Origin: CBDDFV01 sp965227335
Lineage (GTDB): Bacteria; Planctomycetota; Phycisphaerae; Phycisphaerales; SM1A02
NCBI GenBank assembly: GCA_965227335.1
Contig: CBDDFV010000009.1
Span: 124,001-188,000, forward strand
DNA: 64,000 nt
Direction of reading: 5' to 3'
The position numbers and the translations under genes were made by a program. Positions 26,436 through 34,683 of the stretch are shown one piece after another; the first letter of the stretch is position 1; each line of letters opens with the position of its first letter. The notes under the pieces were generated by a model. The model was not told the DNA's origin, made no database searches, and saw nothing but the letters and a program-made list of their open reading frames with translations.

Positions 26436-27176
26436 TCAGGAACGGTCGATGGCGGTCTGAATCCCATCGATCATCCTCCGGCGGACAGCCTCATCGGTGC
26501 ACCCCTTGCCGCGCGCCGAGTAGTGCACGATCTGATGGATGCGGGGCGGCCGTCCGTCCAGCAGTTTCTGATCTCGCAAGTGCGAAACGATCTCGTAGGA
26601 CTTGTCGCCGACGCAGATCAGGTGGCGCGGCTGCACCTGAGCGAGTTCCCAGTTCAAGATGTCTGCCCAGGCCTCACCCTGCTGGCGCCGTTCTGGCGCG
26701 CTGAGGCGACGCTGTTCGGACGTGGCGTAGTTCGCCTCCTTGACTACGTTGGTGATGTAGCACCGCCACCCGCCGCGCTCGCCCGGTGCGGTGGTCTTGA
26801 GGCCGGTCTCGCGGAGTGCGTGACGGAATCGCTTTGCGGCTGGGTTGCGCGGCGATCCCCACCATTGCGCCTCGATGTCCGGTGGACCGCCGTCGATCGT
26901 CTTGATGCGACGGATCGGCGTGAGGCTCGGGTTCTCGCAGATGAACATGACGCCGACGGGGACCGCCCCGAGGGCGCCATACAACCAGGCCGTCTGCTGT
27001 TGCTCCGTCCAGTTTGGCGGTCGGAGTTCGCCGAGCCGGTGGTTGATCCGCGACCGCAGTTCGTTGAAGTGTGGATGCGGATCGCCGGCGCCGTCTGTCG
27101 TCGGTACGGATGGCGAATCGCTGACGCGGGGCTTGAGAGCGTCGGTGATGGTCCGCCAGACGCGGTTCATACCCAC
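26436..27176 (-). CDS. Uracil-DNA glycosylase superfamily protein
   Basis: A protein of 246 residues (an alternative ATG at 27170 gives 244). GVMFICENPSL matches the first UDG-superfamily motif (V.F.G.NPG form), with NPAAKRFRHALRETGL and CYITNVVKEANY next, PRHLICVG as the central strand and IVHYSARGKG in place of the H[PY]S motif. It likely removes uracil or another damaged or modified base. It is divergently transcribed from an MvaI/BcnI-type nuclease with 30 bp between starts, which suggests a shared role in acting on modified or foreign DNA (inference). Confidence 0.75.
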   Translation of the reverse strand: MGMNRVWRTITDALKPRVSDSPSVPTTDGAGDPHPHFNELRSRINHRLGELRPPNWTEQQQTAWLYGALGAVPVGVMFICENPSLTPIRRIKTIDGGPPDIEAQWWGSPRNPAAKRFRHALRETGLKTTAPGERGGWRCYITNVVKEANYATSEQRRLSAPERRQQGEAWADILNWELAQVQPRHLICVGDKSYEIVSHLRDQKLLDGRPPRIHQIVHYSARGKGCTDEAVRRRMIDGIQTAIDRS

Positions 27177-27206
27177 ATGCTACATTTTGTCGGGGTCATA
27201 CCGAGC

Positions 27207-28205
27207 ATGCGAAACCCGCCCTGGACAGAATCCGAGATCCGGTCGACGGTGAAGGCGTATTTCAAGCTGCTCGATGCGCAGGTGGCGGGCAACGCGACGA
27301 ACAAGGCGGAGATCTACCGCCGCCTGGCCGCGAAGCACCCGCGGCGGAACCCCAAGGCTTTTCAGCTCAAGTTCCAGAACATCAGCGCGATCCTCTACGA
27401 GGAGCGGCTGCCGTACGCCGACGGTCTGCTGCCGCGGTCGAACTACCAGCGGCTGCTGAAGCTCCTGGTGTTGGACTACGTCGGCCGTTCATCGCGTCCG
27501 CGTCTCACGCCGCGCGACATCCTGATCCAGAAAGTCCGGCAGTTGAATCGGCGAGGTTGGGTGAAGGTCACGGAGAGTGGGGCAGGGCGTTTTGGTTTGA
27601 CGCTCGAGAAGGAGTTAGGCGTCCCGCAGAACAGCAGCAAGACGCCCGACTTCATGGGGATCGAACTGAAGACCAAGCGCGGCGCGACGCCGCAGACGCT
27701 GTTCTCGCGGAAGCCGACGGCATTCACCGGTGTGGCGGGCCACGAAGGTCTGCTCGAGGAGTACGGCTACAACGACCCCAAGACCGGGCGTCGCCAGTTG
27801 TTCACGTCGTTCACCAGCGCCGGCGATTCCCTCGGGTTCTCGCTCGATGCGACAGCAGATCGCATCCGTGTCATTCACAGCGAAAAGGAACTGCTGTACT
27901 ACGACGCAGAGGTGCTCGAAGAGGCGCTGCTGTCCAAGCACACGGAGACCGCGTTCGTTCGGGTGTCGGCGCGGACGGGGAATGCGGGGCCGGAGTGTCG
28001 GTTCGAGGAGCTGCTCTACGCGAAGTGGCCGTCGATTCTGCGGTTCCTGAAGCTCGTTCGCGACGGTTCGGTCTATCTCGACTTCACCCTGTCGATCACC
28101 AACGGGCGGATCAAGAACCACGGGTTCCTGTGGAAGGTCGCCTCGGATCAGATTGCGCATCTGTTTCTAGATGTGACGCGCGTCGATCTAAAGGAGGTGA
28201 ACTGA
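27207..28205 (+). CDS. MvaI/BcnI-type restriction endonuclease with N-terminal adaptor domain
   Basis: A protein of 332 residues. The ATG at 27207 starts the recognisable domain (MRNPPWTESEI); the open frame upstream overlaps the UDG gene and is rejected. Residues 1-95 match a module often fused to restriction-type nucleases (W[ST]..E, NKAEIYR, then QNISAILYE, LPRSNYQ). From about 140, the PD-(D/E)xK site typical of the MvaI/BcnI family is seen: D148, then G-I-E153-L-K155. It should cut DNA at a short specific site. No methyltransferase is adjacent, which is unusual for this family. The stop is one base before the next gene, whose ribosome site lies in its end. Confidence 0.8.
   Translation: MRNPPWTESEIRSTVKAYFKLLDAQVAGNATNKAEIYRRLAAKHPRRNPKAFQLKFQNISAILYEERLPYADGLLPRSNYQRLLKLLVLDYVGRSSRPRLTPRDILIQKVRQLNRRGWVKVTESGAGRFGLTLEKELGVPQNSSKTPDFMGIELKTKRGATPQTLFSRKPTAFTGVAGHEGLLEEYGYNDPKTGRRQLFTSFTSAGDSLGFSLDATADRIRVIHSEKELLYYDAEVLEEALLSKHTETAFVRVSARTGNAGPECRFEELLYAKWPSILRFLKLVRDGSVYLDFTLSITNGRIKNHGFLWKVASDQIAHLFLDVTRVDLKEVN
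28191..28200 (+). promoter_or_regulatory. Strong ribosome binding site AAGGAGGTGA
   Basis: A full-match Shine-Dalgarno sequence, 6 bases ahead of the ATG at 28207 and inside the end of the nuclease gene. It shows that the small gene that follows is translated from 28207 and coupled to the nuclease, which matters because that frame continues without a stop into a sigma factor. Confidence 0.85.
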
Positions 28206-28206
28206 G

Positions 28207-29334
28207 ATGGACGCGTTCACTCAAGAGCTTCTGTCGCTGGCTCTCCAGGATCTGGCAGAATTGCAGCGAGCCGCGAGGGGGGCGGACAAGCTGTCCTGGT
28301 CATCTGGCGTGATTCAGGATCACCGACGGCATCAAGCGCAGTTTCTGGACGCGTTTCTGCCGGGCGAGCTGTCGCAAGGCGCGCGTTCACACTTGGCTGC
28401 GTTGATCACAGTCGTGGAATGTGGAGAACGAGAGGAGTTTCTGGCGGCGGACCTGGCCGATGCAGTGACACCGCTGATCAATGCGCTGAAGAAGAAGATG
28501 CCGGAAGATCGCGTCGCCACTCTCCTCTCATCCTCGCCTCACGATGAGCTCGACGCCCGACGCGAGGCTGAAGCATCGCAGTTTTGTAAATATGGTGTGG
28601 CTATAGACTTGCAGCGCCGCCGGCCAGTGTTGCCAAGGTGCATGTCGAGGGGCATACGGCTCCGAGAAGAAACGCTGGCTGACATGGGGACGGGTGCCCC
28701 GAAGGTGGAGGACGTGGGCCGCGCGGGGGGCGCGACGCCCACGCGGCGCGGATGTTACGCTAGTCGCGTGGATCCGACGGTCGCCCCACAGATTACGGCG
28801 TTGCTGCGGGCCGCGAAGGCGGGCGGCGATGACGTGGGGGCGGAACTGCTTCCACTGGTCTATGGACAACTTCGCGGAATTGCGCAGTCGGCGTTCAACG
28901 CGCAACGCGGCGGTCAGACGCTCCAGCCCACGGCCGTCGTCCACGAGGCGTGGCTCAAGATCGCGGGGGAGCTTGGACGCTACGAGAATCGTCGACATTT
29001 CTTCGCGGTCGCCGCCAAGGCAATGCGGCACGTGATTGCCGACGCCGCGAAAGCGAAGCGACGCGAGAAGCGCGGCGGGGGCGCGCATCAGGTCACGCTT
29101 GTCGAGTCCGCCACGCCGGGCGACGCCGCGGTCGATATCGTGGAGCTCGATGATGCGCTCGCTCGTCTGGCGGAGCTCAATCCGCGGCATGCAGAGATTG
29201 TCGAGCTCCGTTTCTTCGGATCGCTGACCGTGGATGAGACCGCGGCGCATCTCGGCGTGTCGCCGCGCACGGTGGCCTCGGACTGGGTGATGGCTCGGAC
29301 GTGGCTCCAGCGCGAACTTGGGCGAGGCGATTGA
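28207..29334 (+). CDS. Unknown small domain in frame with a planctomycete-type ECF sigma factor
   Basis: One open frame of 375 codons. Residues 1-115 are an unrecognised helical protein translated from a strong ribosome site behind the nuclease gene. Residues about 116-187 have no clear features. From GTG 28768 (codon 188) on, 188 residues form an ECF sigma factor of the type abundant in planctomycetes: LLPLVYGQLRGIAQ, LQPTAVVHEAWLKI, RHFFAVAAKAMRHVI and the region-4 helix TVDETAAHLGVSPRTV. Sigma factors of this type are usually about 190 residues, so 28768 is its likely own start. Either a fusion or two genes joined by loss of a stop. The sigma part pairs with the kinase that follows. Confidence 0.65.
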   Translation: MDAFTQELLSLALQDLAELQRAARGADKLSWSSGVIQDHRRHQAQFLDAFLPGELSQGARSHLAALITVVECGEREEFLAADLADAVTPLINALKKKMPEDRVATLLSSSPHDELDARREAEASQFCKYGVAIDLQRRRPVLPRCMSRGIRLREETLADMGTGAPKVEDVGRAGGATPTRRGCYASRVDPTVAPQITALLRAAKAGGDDVGAELLPLVYGQLRGIAQSAFNAQRGGQTLQPTAVVHEAWLKIAGELGRYENRRHFFAVAAKAMRHVIADAAKAKRREKRGGGAHQVTLVESATPGDAAVDIVELDDALARLAELNPRHAEIVELRFFGSLTVDETAAHLGVSPRTVASDWVMARTWLQRELGRGD

Positions 29335-32300
29335 TGGACGCCGCGCGGTACGCAGCGGTCCAGGAGATTTTCGTCGCCGCGCTCGGTCGGGCGGATGACG
29401 AACGGGAGGCGTTTCTGGATCGCGCCTGCGCCGATGATCCCGCGCTGCGCGACGAAGTCCTCGCGTTGCTTCAGCAGTACGACGCGGACGAGGCCACGCG
29501 AGATCACCCATTCTCCGACGTGAAGATCGCGTCATCGCGAGCGCGCCTCGAGGATTGCTGCCGCGATGTCGATGCGGCGCCGGCGAGTCAACCGGACGTT
29601 CGGATTCCCGGGTACCGGATCGTTCGCCAGATCGGCGCGGGCGGCATGGGCGTCGTGTTCGAGGCGGAGCAGGCGTCGCCGCGCCGATCCGTGGCGATCA
29701 AGCTGCTCCATCCGTTTCAGGCGACGCCGGCTCGACTGGCTCGTTTGCGGCACGAGGCAGAACTGCTCGGCCGGCTGCAGCACCCGAACATCGCACAGGT
29801 GTACGAGGCTGGAACTTTCGACCTTGGCCGCGGATCGCAGCCGTTCTTTGCGATGGAGCTTATCGACGGCGTCGACCTCCGAACATACTGCGAGCGTGAA
29901 CGTCTGGATGATCGTGCTCGGCTCGAGTTATTGGCGCGGGTCGCCGAGGCGATGGAGCATGCGCACCAGCGAGGCGTGATCCATCGCGACCTGAAGCCTG
30001 AGAACATCCTGGTCGACAAGCACGGCCAGCCCAAAGTGCTCGACTTCGGCATCGCCCGGGCGACGGACGGCGCTTCCGTGTTGGCCTCACATGTCACGCA
30101 AGAGGGCCAGCTCCTGGGCACCCTCGCCTACATGGCGCCGGAGCAGATTCGCGGCGAGGCGGACGCCATCTCGCAGCGGACGGATGTCTACGCCCTCGGC
30201 GTGGTCGGATTTGAACTCACCACCGGCGCCTTGCCCTTCTCGGTGAGCGGCCATGGACTCTCGACCGCGATTCGGGTGTTGCAGGACCGGGACGCGCCGC
30301 GCCTCGGCACGCTGAATCGGCGTTGGCGCGGCGACGTCGAGGCGATGATCGGTCGGGCGCTCGAGAAGAACCCCGCGCGCCGATACGCCACGGCGGGGGC
30401 GTTCGCCGCTGATCTGCGGCGCTGGCTCGCCGGTGAGCCGATTCTTGCGCGGCGTATTGGACGGATCGAGCGATCGCGACGGTTTGTTCGTCGCCACCGC
30501 ACGGTGGTGGCGGCGACGACCGCCGTCATGTTCGCCCTCGCCGTCGGCCTGGGCTGGGCGCTCGTCGAGCGGGCGGAGTCGATTGCGCGCGAGAGCTCCC
30601 GCGCGACGCAGGCGTACCGGGCGAGTCTCATCGCCGCGGCGATTGCGACGAGCAAGGGACGGACGTCCACCGCGCGACGGTTTCTCGCCGACGCTCCGGT
30701 GGAGCGGCGCGGGTGGGAGTTCCGATACCTGATCGCGCAGCTCGATGCGGCGCGTCGCCAGTTCACGGAGCCGTCGGCGGAGCCTCAGTTCTATTTCGGG
30801 CACCACTGGAGCATCCTTGATCTCATCATGTCCCCTGACGGTCGGACGTTCGTGACCGCAGGGACCGACGGCACGGTGCTTCATCGCGATGCTCGGAGCG
30901 GCGAGGTGCTGCGAACCCTGCAGGTGGACGGCTATCCGGAGAGGGTCGCGATGAGCGACGATGGTCGTCGTCTCGTGATGTGCGTCCAGAACCCCGCGAC
31001 GTCCACGAAACGAATCGAAACGCACGATCTCGTCACGGGTGGCTGGATCCAGAAACCCCTGGAGTCCTCGGTGGCGTCCGGGGCGGTCGTCCCGGTCGAG
31101 ATTGATCCTGAGCGCGGCCGAGTCTACGTCCTTGCGGACGACCGCGGCGAAGTGGTCATGTTCGACCTCGACGGTCGGGAGATCGGTCGACGAAGAGCGG
31201 GGTTGTCCCCGGGCTCGCGGTCCACGATTCGTTCGGCCCGTCGAGTCGAACTGGTGCTAAGCCCCGACCGAAGCGTGCTCGCCGCGTGTGAGCGTCCGCC
31301 GAATGCGCGTGCGTACGGAGGCTCTGGTTTCGAAGTGTTGCTGCTCGATCCCGACACCCTACAGGTGCGCGGTCGACTTGAGGTGGTGAATCACGATGTC
31401 CGCGCGTTGGCGTTCAGTCCCGACAACACGAGCCTTTGCGCGGTCGCCATCGACGGCGTCCTGTGCATCTGGGATGTGGAGGCGGCGTTGGCGTCGGACG
31501 AGGTCCAGCCGCCGCGGGTGGTGCGCAACAGCGGCCAGGGCATGCTCATCGACGTCGCGTACAGCGGGGACAGCGTGCACATTGTGACGGCGGCGTTCGA
31601 CCGCACGGTCCACGTTCGCAGCGCGGCGACCGGAGAGACGATTCGTCGACTTCCCTCGCACGATGTGGATATCGAGAAGATGACGGTCGTGCCGGGGAGC
31701 GACGAGGTGCTGACGGTCGATCAACGGGGCGCCGTCCGTTGTTTCGACCTGCATGCCCAGAACCCGGAGGTCTTGACCGGCCACGCAAGCTTTGTGTACG
31801 CCGTCGATATCGATCATGAGCGCGGCCTGATCCTCAGCGGCGGGTGGGACGGATACGTCGGGGCCTCCGGCGGATTGCGGCTGTGGGATCTTGCGTCGAG
31901 CGCGCCGGTCGCGAGGTTCGGGGCGGCGGACGAACGGGTTGAGCACGCGCACTTCTTCCCCGAACAGGCGTTGCTGCTGACGGCGTTGGCCGGGCCAGAC
32001 GGGACGACGCGCTGGGTCACCTTGGATCTGAATACCGGCGAACGACGTCTCGTCCGCGAGCTTCCGTATTCCGCGGTGGCGGTGGCGTGCAGTCGAATCC
32101 GCCCGACGGTCTGGATTGCGAAGGGAGCCGACGGATCGGTCAGCCGCGTCGAGCTCGAGAGCGGCGACATCACCCGCCTGCTGACCGGACTTGAGCGCGA
32201 TCTCCGGGCAGCACCCGCAGCCGGCGGGGGGGGACCACTTGCGTTGTCCCCGGACGAACGCCATCTCGCGGTCGTGGTCAACCACGAGGAGATTCGCATC

Positions 32301-32900
32301 GTGAACGCGGCGGACGGCGCCCTTGTTCGGCGCCTCGCGGAGGTCGAGGAGCGGGCGTATTCGGCGGCGTTCGACCCCACGGGTCGACGGCTGATCACGG
32401 CGTGGGAGTCGGGTCGGATTCGTGTGCACGATGTTGAGACGGGGGCTGAGATTGCGGTCCTGGAAGGGCACGACCGCGCAGTGCTGTGCGCCGCATTCGA
32501 CCCGACGGGAGTGCGGATCGCCAGCGGGGGACGCGACAACACCCTGCGGATCTGGGACGCCAAGACCTACCAGCAGCTCGTCGAGTTGGAGGGGCACGAC
32601 CGGTATGTGTACCGCCTCGCCTGGGAAGAGGACGGCGAACGACTGATCACCGCGTCGGGCGATCACACCGCGCGGATCTGGGAGCCGCAGCCGCGGCGGG
32701 TTCGACTGGAAGCGAGGTCGGAGTACGAGACGATCGCGGCGCGGCTCGCTCCGATGCTGCGGTCGTGGCTCGACGCGCATCCTCGTGCGTCGATCGTCGA
32801 GTTCTTCGGTGAACATGCGTTGACAGATCGCGAGCGACAGATCGCCCGCCAGCTGATGCTCAAACATCGGCTGCATGCGACAACGCCCGCGGCCGATTGA
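29334..32900 (+). CDS. Membrane Ser/Thr protein kinase with WD40 repeats
   Basis: A protein of 1188 residues; the ATG shares one base with the sigma stop (TGATG). Residues 1-60 resemble the N-terminal segment common to such planctomycete kinases. The kinase domain is about 94-380: P-loop GAGGMG at 101-106, Lys123, HRDLKPEN with D219, and DFG with D237. A membrane segment lies near 390-415, then WD40-type repeats from about 490 to 1120, the last with WD/IW endings (LRIWDAK, ARIWEPQ). It probably senses an external ligand by the propellers and works with the ECF sigma factor just upstream, as in many planctomycete pairs (inference). Confidence 0.92.
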   Translation: MDAARYAAVQEIFVAALGRADDEREAFLDRACADDPALRDEVLALLQQYDADEATRDHPFSDVKIASSRARLEDCCRDVDAAPASQPDVRIPGYRIVRQIGAGGMGVVFEAEQASPRRSVAIKLLHPFQATPARLARLRHEAELLGRLQHPNIAQVYEAGTFDLGRGSQPFFAMELIDGVDLRTYCERERLDDRARLELLARVAEAMEHAHQRGVIHRDLKPENILVDKHGQPKVLDFGIARATDGASVLASHVTQEGQLLGTLAYMAPEQIRGEADAISQRTDVYALGVVGFELTTGALPFSVSGHGLSTAIRVLQDRDAPRLGTLNRRWRGDVEAMIGRALEKNPARRYATAGAFAADLRRWLAGEPILARRIGRIERSRRFVRRHRTVVAATTAVMFALAVGLGWALVERAESIARESSRATQAYRASLIAAAIATSKGRTSTARRFLADAPVERRGWEFRYLIAQLDAARRQFTEPSAEPQFYFGHHWSILDLIMSPDGRTFVTAGTDGTVLHRDARSGEVLRTLQVDGYPERVAMSDDGRRLVMCVQNPATSTKRIETHDLVTGGWIQKPLESSVASGAVVPVEIDPERGRVYVLADDRGEVVMFDLDGREIGRRRAGLSPGSRSTIRSARRVELVLSPDRSVLAACERPPNARAYGGSGFEVLLLDPDTLQVRGRLEVVNHDVRALAFSPDNTSLCAVAIDGVLCIWDVEAALASDEVQPPRVVRNSGQGMLIDVAYSGDSVHIVTAAFDRTVHVRSAATGETIRRLPSHDVDIEKMTVVPGSDEVLTVDQRGAVRCFDLHAQNPEVLTGHASFVYAVDIDHERGLILSGGWDGYVGASGGLRLWDLASSAPVARFGAADERVEHAHFFPEQALLLTALAGPDGTTRWVTLDLNTGERRLVRELPYSAVAVACSRIRPTVWIAKGADGSVSRVELESGDITRLLTGLERDLRAAPAAGGGGPLALSPDERHLAVVVNHEEIRIVNAADGALVRRLAEVEERAYSAAFDPTGRRLITAWESGRIRVHDVETGAEIAVLEGHDRAVLCAAFDPTGVRIASGGRDNTLRIWDAKTYQQLVELEGHDRYVYRLAWEEDGERLITASGDHTARIWEPQPRRVRLEARSEYETIAARLAPMLRSWLDAHPRASIVEFFGEHALTDRERQIARQLMLKHRLHATTPAAD

Positions 32901-32912
32901 CCGCGGGCGTTG
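32881..32912 (+). terminator. Strong hairpin at the kinase stop
   Basis: A perfect 12-bp stem CAACGCCCGCGG / CCGCGGGCGTTG with an 8-base loop spans the kinase stop codon. No T-run follows, so it may end transcription with Rho or protect the 3' end. It lies between converging genes. Confidence 0.55.
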
Positions 32913-32959
32913 AGAGGAGGGCGAAACGAGTCGCGGCCGGATTCCGGTGTGGGAGCAGT

Positions 32960-34672
32960 TCACTGCCCGAGGGTGACGGCGCCCTCTCTCACCTCCAGGG
33001 TCATCGGCTTGCTCCAGAGACCGCTTGAGTGCGCGGCGGGGATGACGCCGCCCCCAAAGAAGTTGAGCGTTCCGTACTCCGGGGTCTGGGTGTACGCGGT
33101 GAGCGTGTTGGTTTCATTGAACGGCTTGAAGTACGAGCCGACCTGCTGCCCGTTCCAGCCAGGCTCCACCCAGACGCCGTACGCGCGGAATACGTTGAGC
33201 TTCCCGCCCGTCACGGTCTTGCCGGCCAGCGACGGCAGCGGATCGACCGACTGCAGCAGTCGCGCGCGAATCTGCGACCAGTCCAGATCGGGATTACTCC
33301 CCATCACGAGCGCCACGGCGCCTGTCACGTGCGGCGCCGCCATCGACGTCCCTTGCCAGCTGCCCTCATAACCGCCGCCGTTGACGGTGCTCAGGATGCT
33401 CATCCCGGGAGCACCGAGATCCACCGATACGTCGCCGTAGTTGGAGAACGAGGCGAGGCCGCCGCTCTGGTTGATCGCGGCGACGGAGATGACATTGCCG
33501 AGGCCGTACGCGGCAGGATAGAGCGGAATGACGTCGGCATCCTCCGACTCGTTGCCCGCCGCCGCGACATGGATGTGATCGACGGCCTGCCCAGCGAGAA
33601 TGACATCGTAGGCGGTCTGGCAGAATCCACCGACATAGCTGGCGTTCGAGACGCGCGCGCCGTTGGCGATGGCGTAATCGAGCCCCTGCGTGGTGTCGTA
33701 GAGACCGGCGCACGGATCGCTCCCGTCGCCATTGGGGCCGTTGCACGCGAGGATCATCATTGTGCCGAACGGCGCCACACCGAGCATGCCGATTCCGTTG
33801 TTCCCGCGCGCGCCGGCGGTCCCGGCGACATGCGTGCCATGATCGCTGCCGCACGGTTCGACGTTCGGCGACTCGAGGCGGACGTTCCAGCCGTTGATGT
33901 CGTCGACGTAGCCGTTGTTGTCATCGTCGACGCCGTTGCCGGGGATCTCGCCGGGATTGAACCAGATGTTGGCGGCGAGATCGGGATGATCGGTGTCCGT
34001 GCCGGTATCGATGATCGCCATAAGGGCGCCGCCGCCGATCCCCTGGCCCCAGGCGTCGCACGCCCACGAGCCGCCCGGACCGGTCGAGACGCCCCACAGA
34101 TCGACTTGCATCGGATCGTTGAAGGACCCGTCCGAGCGCTTGTGCTGATAGTCCGGCTCTGCGTAGAGCACATCCGCGGCGTCGAGGTAATCGTTGACCG
34201 AAGTCAGCACGTCGGTGTTCGCCGCGATCCGCACCTTGCAGAGTCCGGGCACCATGGCCGAACGCCAGACCACCGTCGCGCCGAGTTGCTGATGCGTCAG
34301 TTGCGCAGCGCCCGCGCCCACGCCCGGCTTGAAGCGGACGTAGATCTCGTCGAGGGCGTAGGCGTCCGAGTGCGGCGTGCGGAAGTCCCGCTTGTCGATG
34401 ACGGGCGGCGGATCCAGAATGCGCTCGGGGCGGACCTCCCGCTTCACGGCGGGGTTGTCGGTTCGCACCAGGTCTTCCTTCCGCAGGGCGTAGACGTCGG
34501 CGTCGAGCGCGGGCGTCGGGTCGAGGTGCGTGAACGGGTCGAACCCCAGGAGGTCCCGAACCTCGCGTCGGATCTCGGGACTGACGTCCTGCCCGTAGGC
34601 CGGCGCGGCCTCCACTCCAACGAGGGCGAAAAGTAGAGGCGATGTGATTGAGAGCATCTTGATGCGTTGCAT
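32960..34672 (-). CDS. Exported subtilisin-like (S8) serine protease
   Basis: A protein of 570 residues; AAGGAGGG lies 5 bases ahead of the ATG. Signal peptide about 1-27. An N-terminal pro-region includes the fervidolysin-like DEIYVRFKPGVGAGAAQ (108-124). The catalytic domain has Asp222 (IIDTGTDTDHP), His278 (DHGTHVAGT), oxyanion Asn374 (AAGNES) and Ser443 (GTSMAAPHV). A short C-terminal tail with no dockerin follows. It is 11 bp downstream of the collagen-like gene and probably cotranscribed with it. Confidence 0.93.
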   Translation of the reverse strand: MQRIKMLSITSPLLFALVGVEAAPAYGQDVSPEIRREVRDLLGFDPFTHLDPTPALDADVYALRKEDLVRTDNPAVKREVRPERILDPPPVIDKRDFRTPHSDAYALDEIYVRFKPGVGAGAAQLTHQQLGATVVWRSAMVPGLCKVRIAANTDVLTSVNDYLDAADVLYAEPDYQHKRSDGSFNDPMQVDLWGVSTGPGGSWACDAWGQGIGGGALMAIIDTGTDTDHPDLAANIWFNPGEIPGNGVDDDNNGYVDDINGWNVRLESPNVEPCGSDHGTHVAGTAGARGNNGIGMLGVAPFGTMMILACNGPNGDGSDPCAGLYDTTQGLDYAIANGARVSNASYVGGFCQTAYDVILAGQAVDHIHVAAAGNESEDADVIPLYPAAYGLGNVISVAAINQSGGLASFSNYGDVSVDLGAPGMSILSTVNGGGYEGSWQGTSMAAPHVTGAVALVMGSNPDLDWSQIRARLLQSVDPLPSLAGKTVTGGKLNVFRAYGVWVEPGWNGQQVGSYFKPFNETNTLTAYTQTPEYGTLNFFGGGVIPAAHSSGLWSKPMTLEVREGAVTLGQ

Positions 34673-34683
34673 GACATCCCTCC

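Noticed and set aside
26163..27206. Long open frame upstream of the MvaI/BcnI nuclease start
   Set aside because: It lies over repeat copy A and antisense to the UDG-like gene, which has clear family motifs. It is a GC-driven shadow; the nuclease starts at 27207.
33029..34636. Long + frame antisense to the subtilase
   Set aside because: The minus strand carries a complete catalytic triad; the + frame is an artefact.
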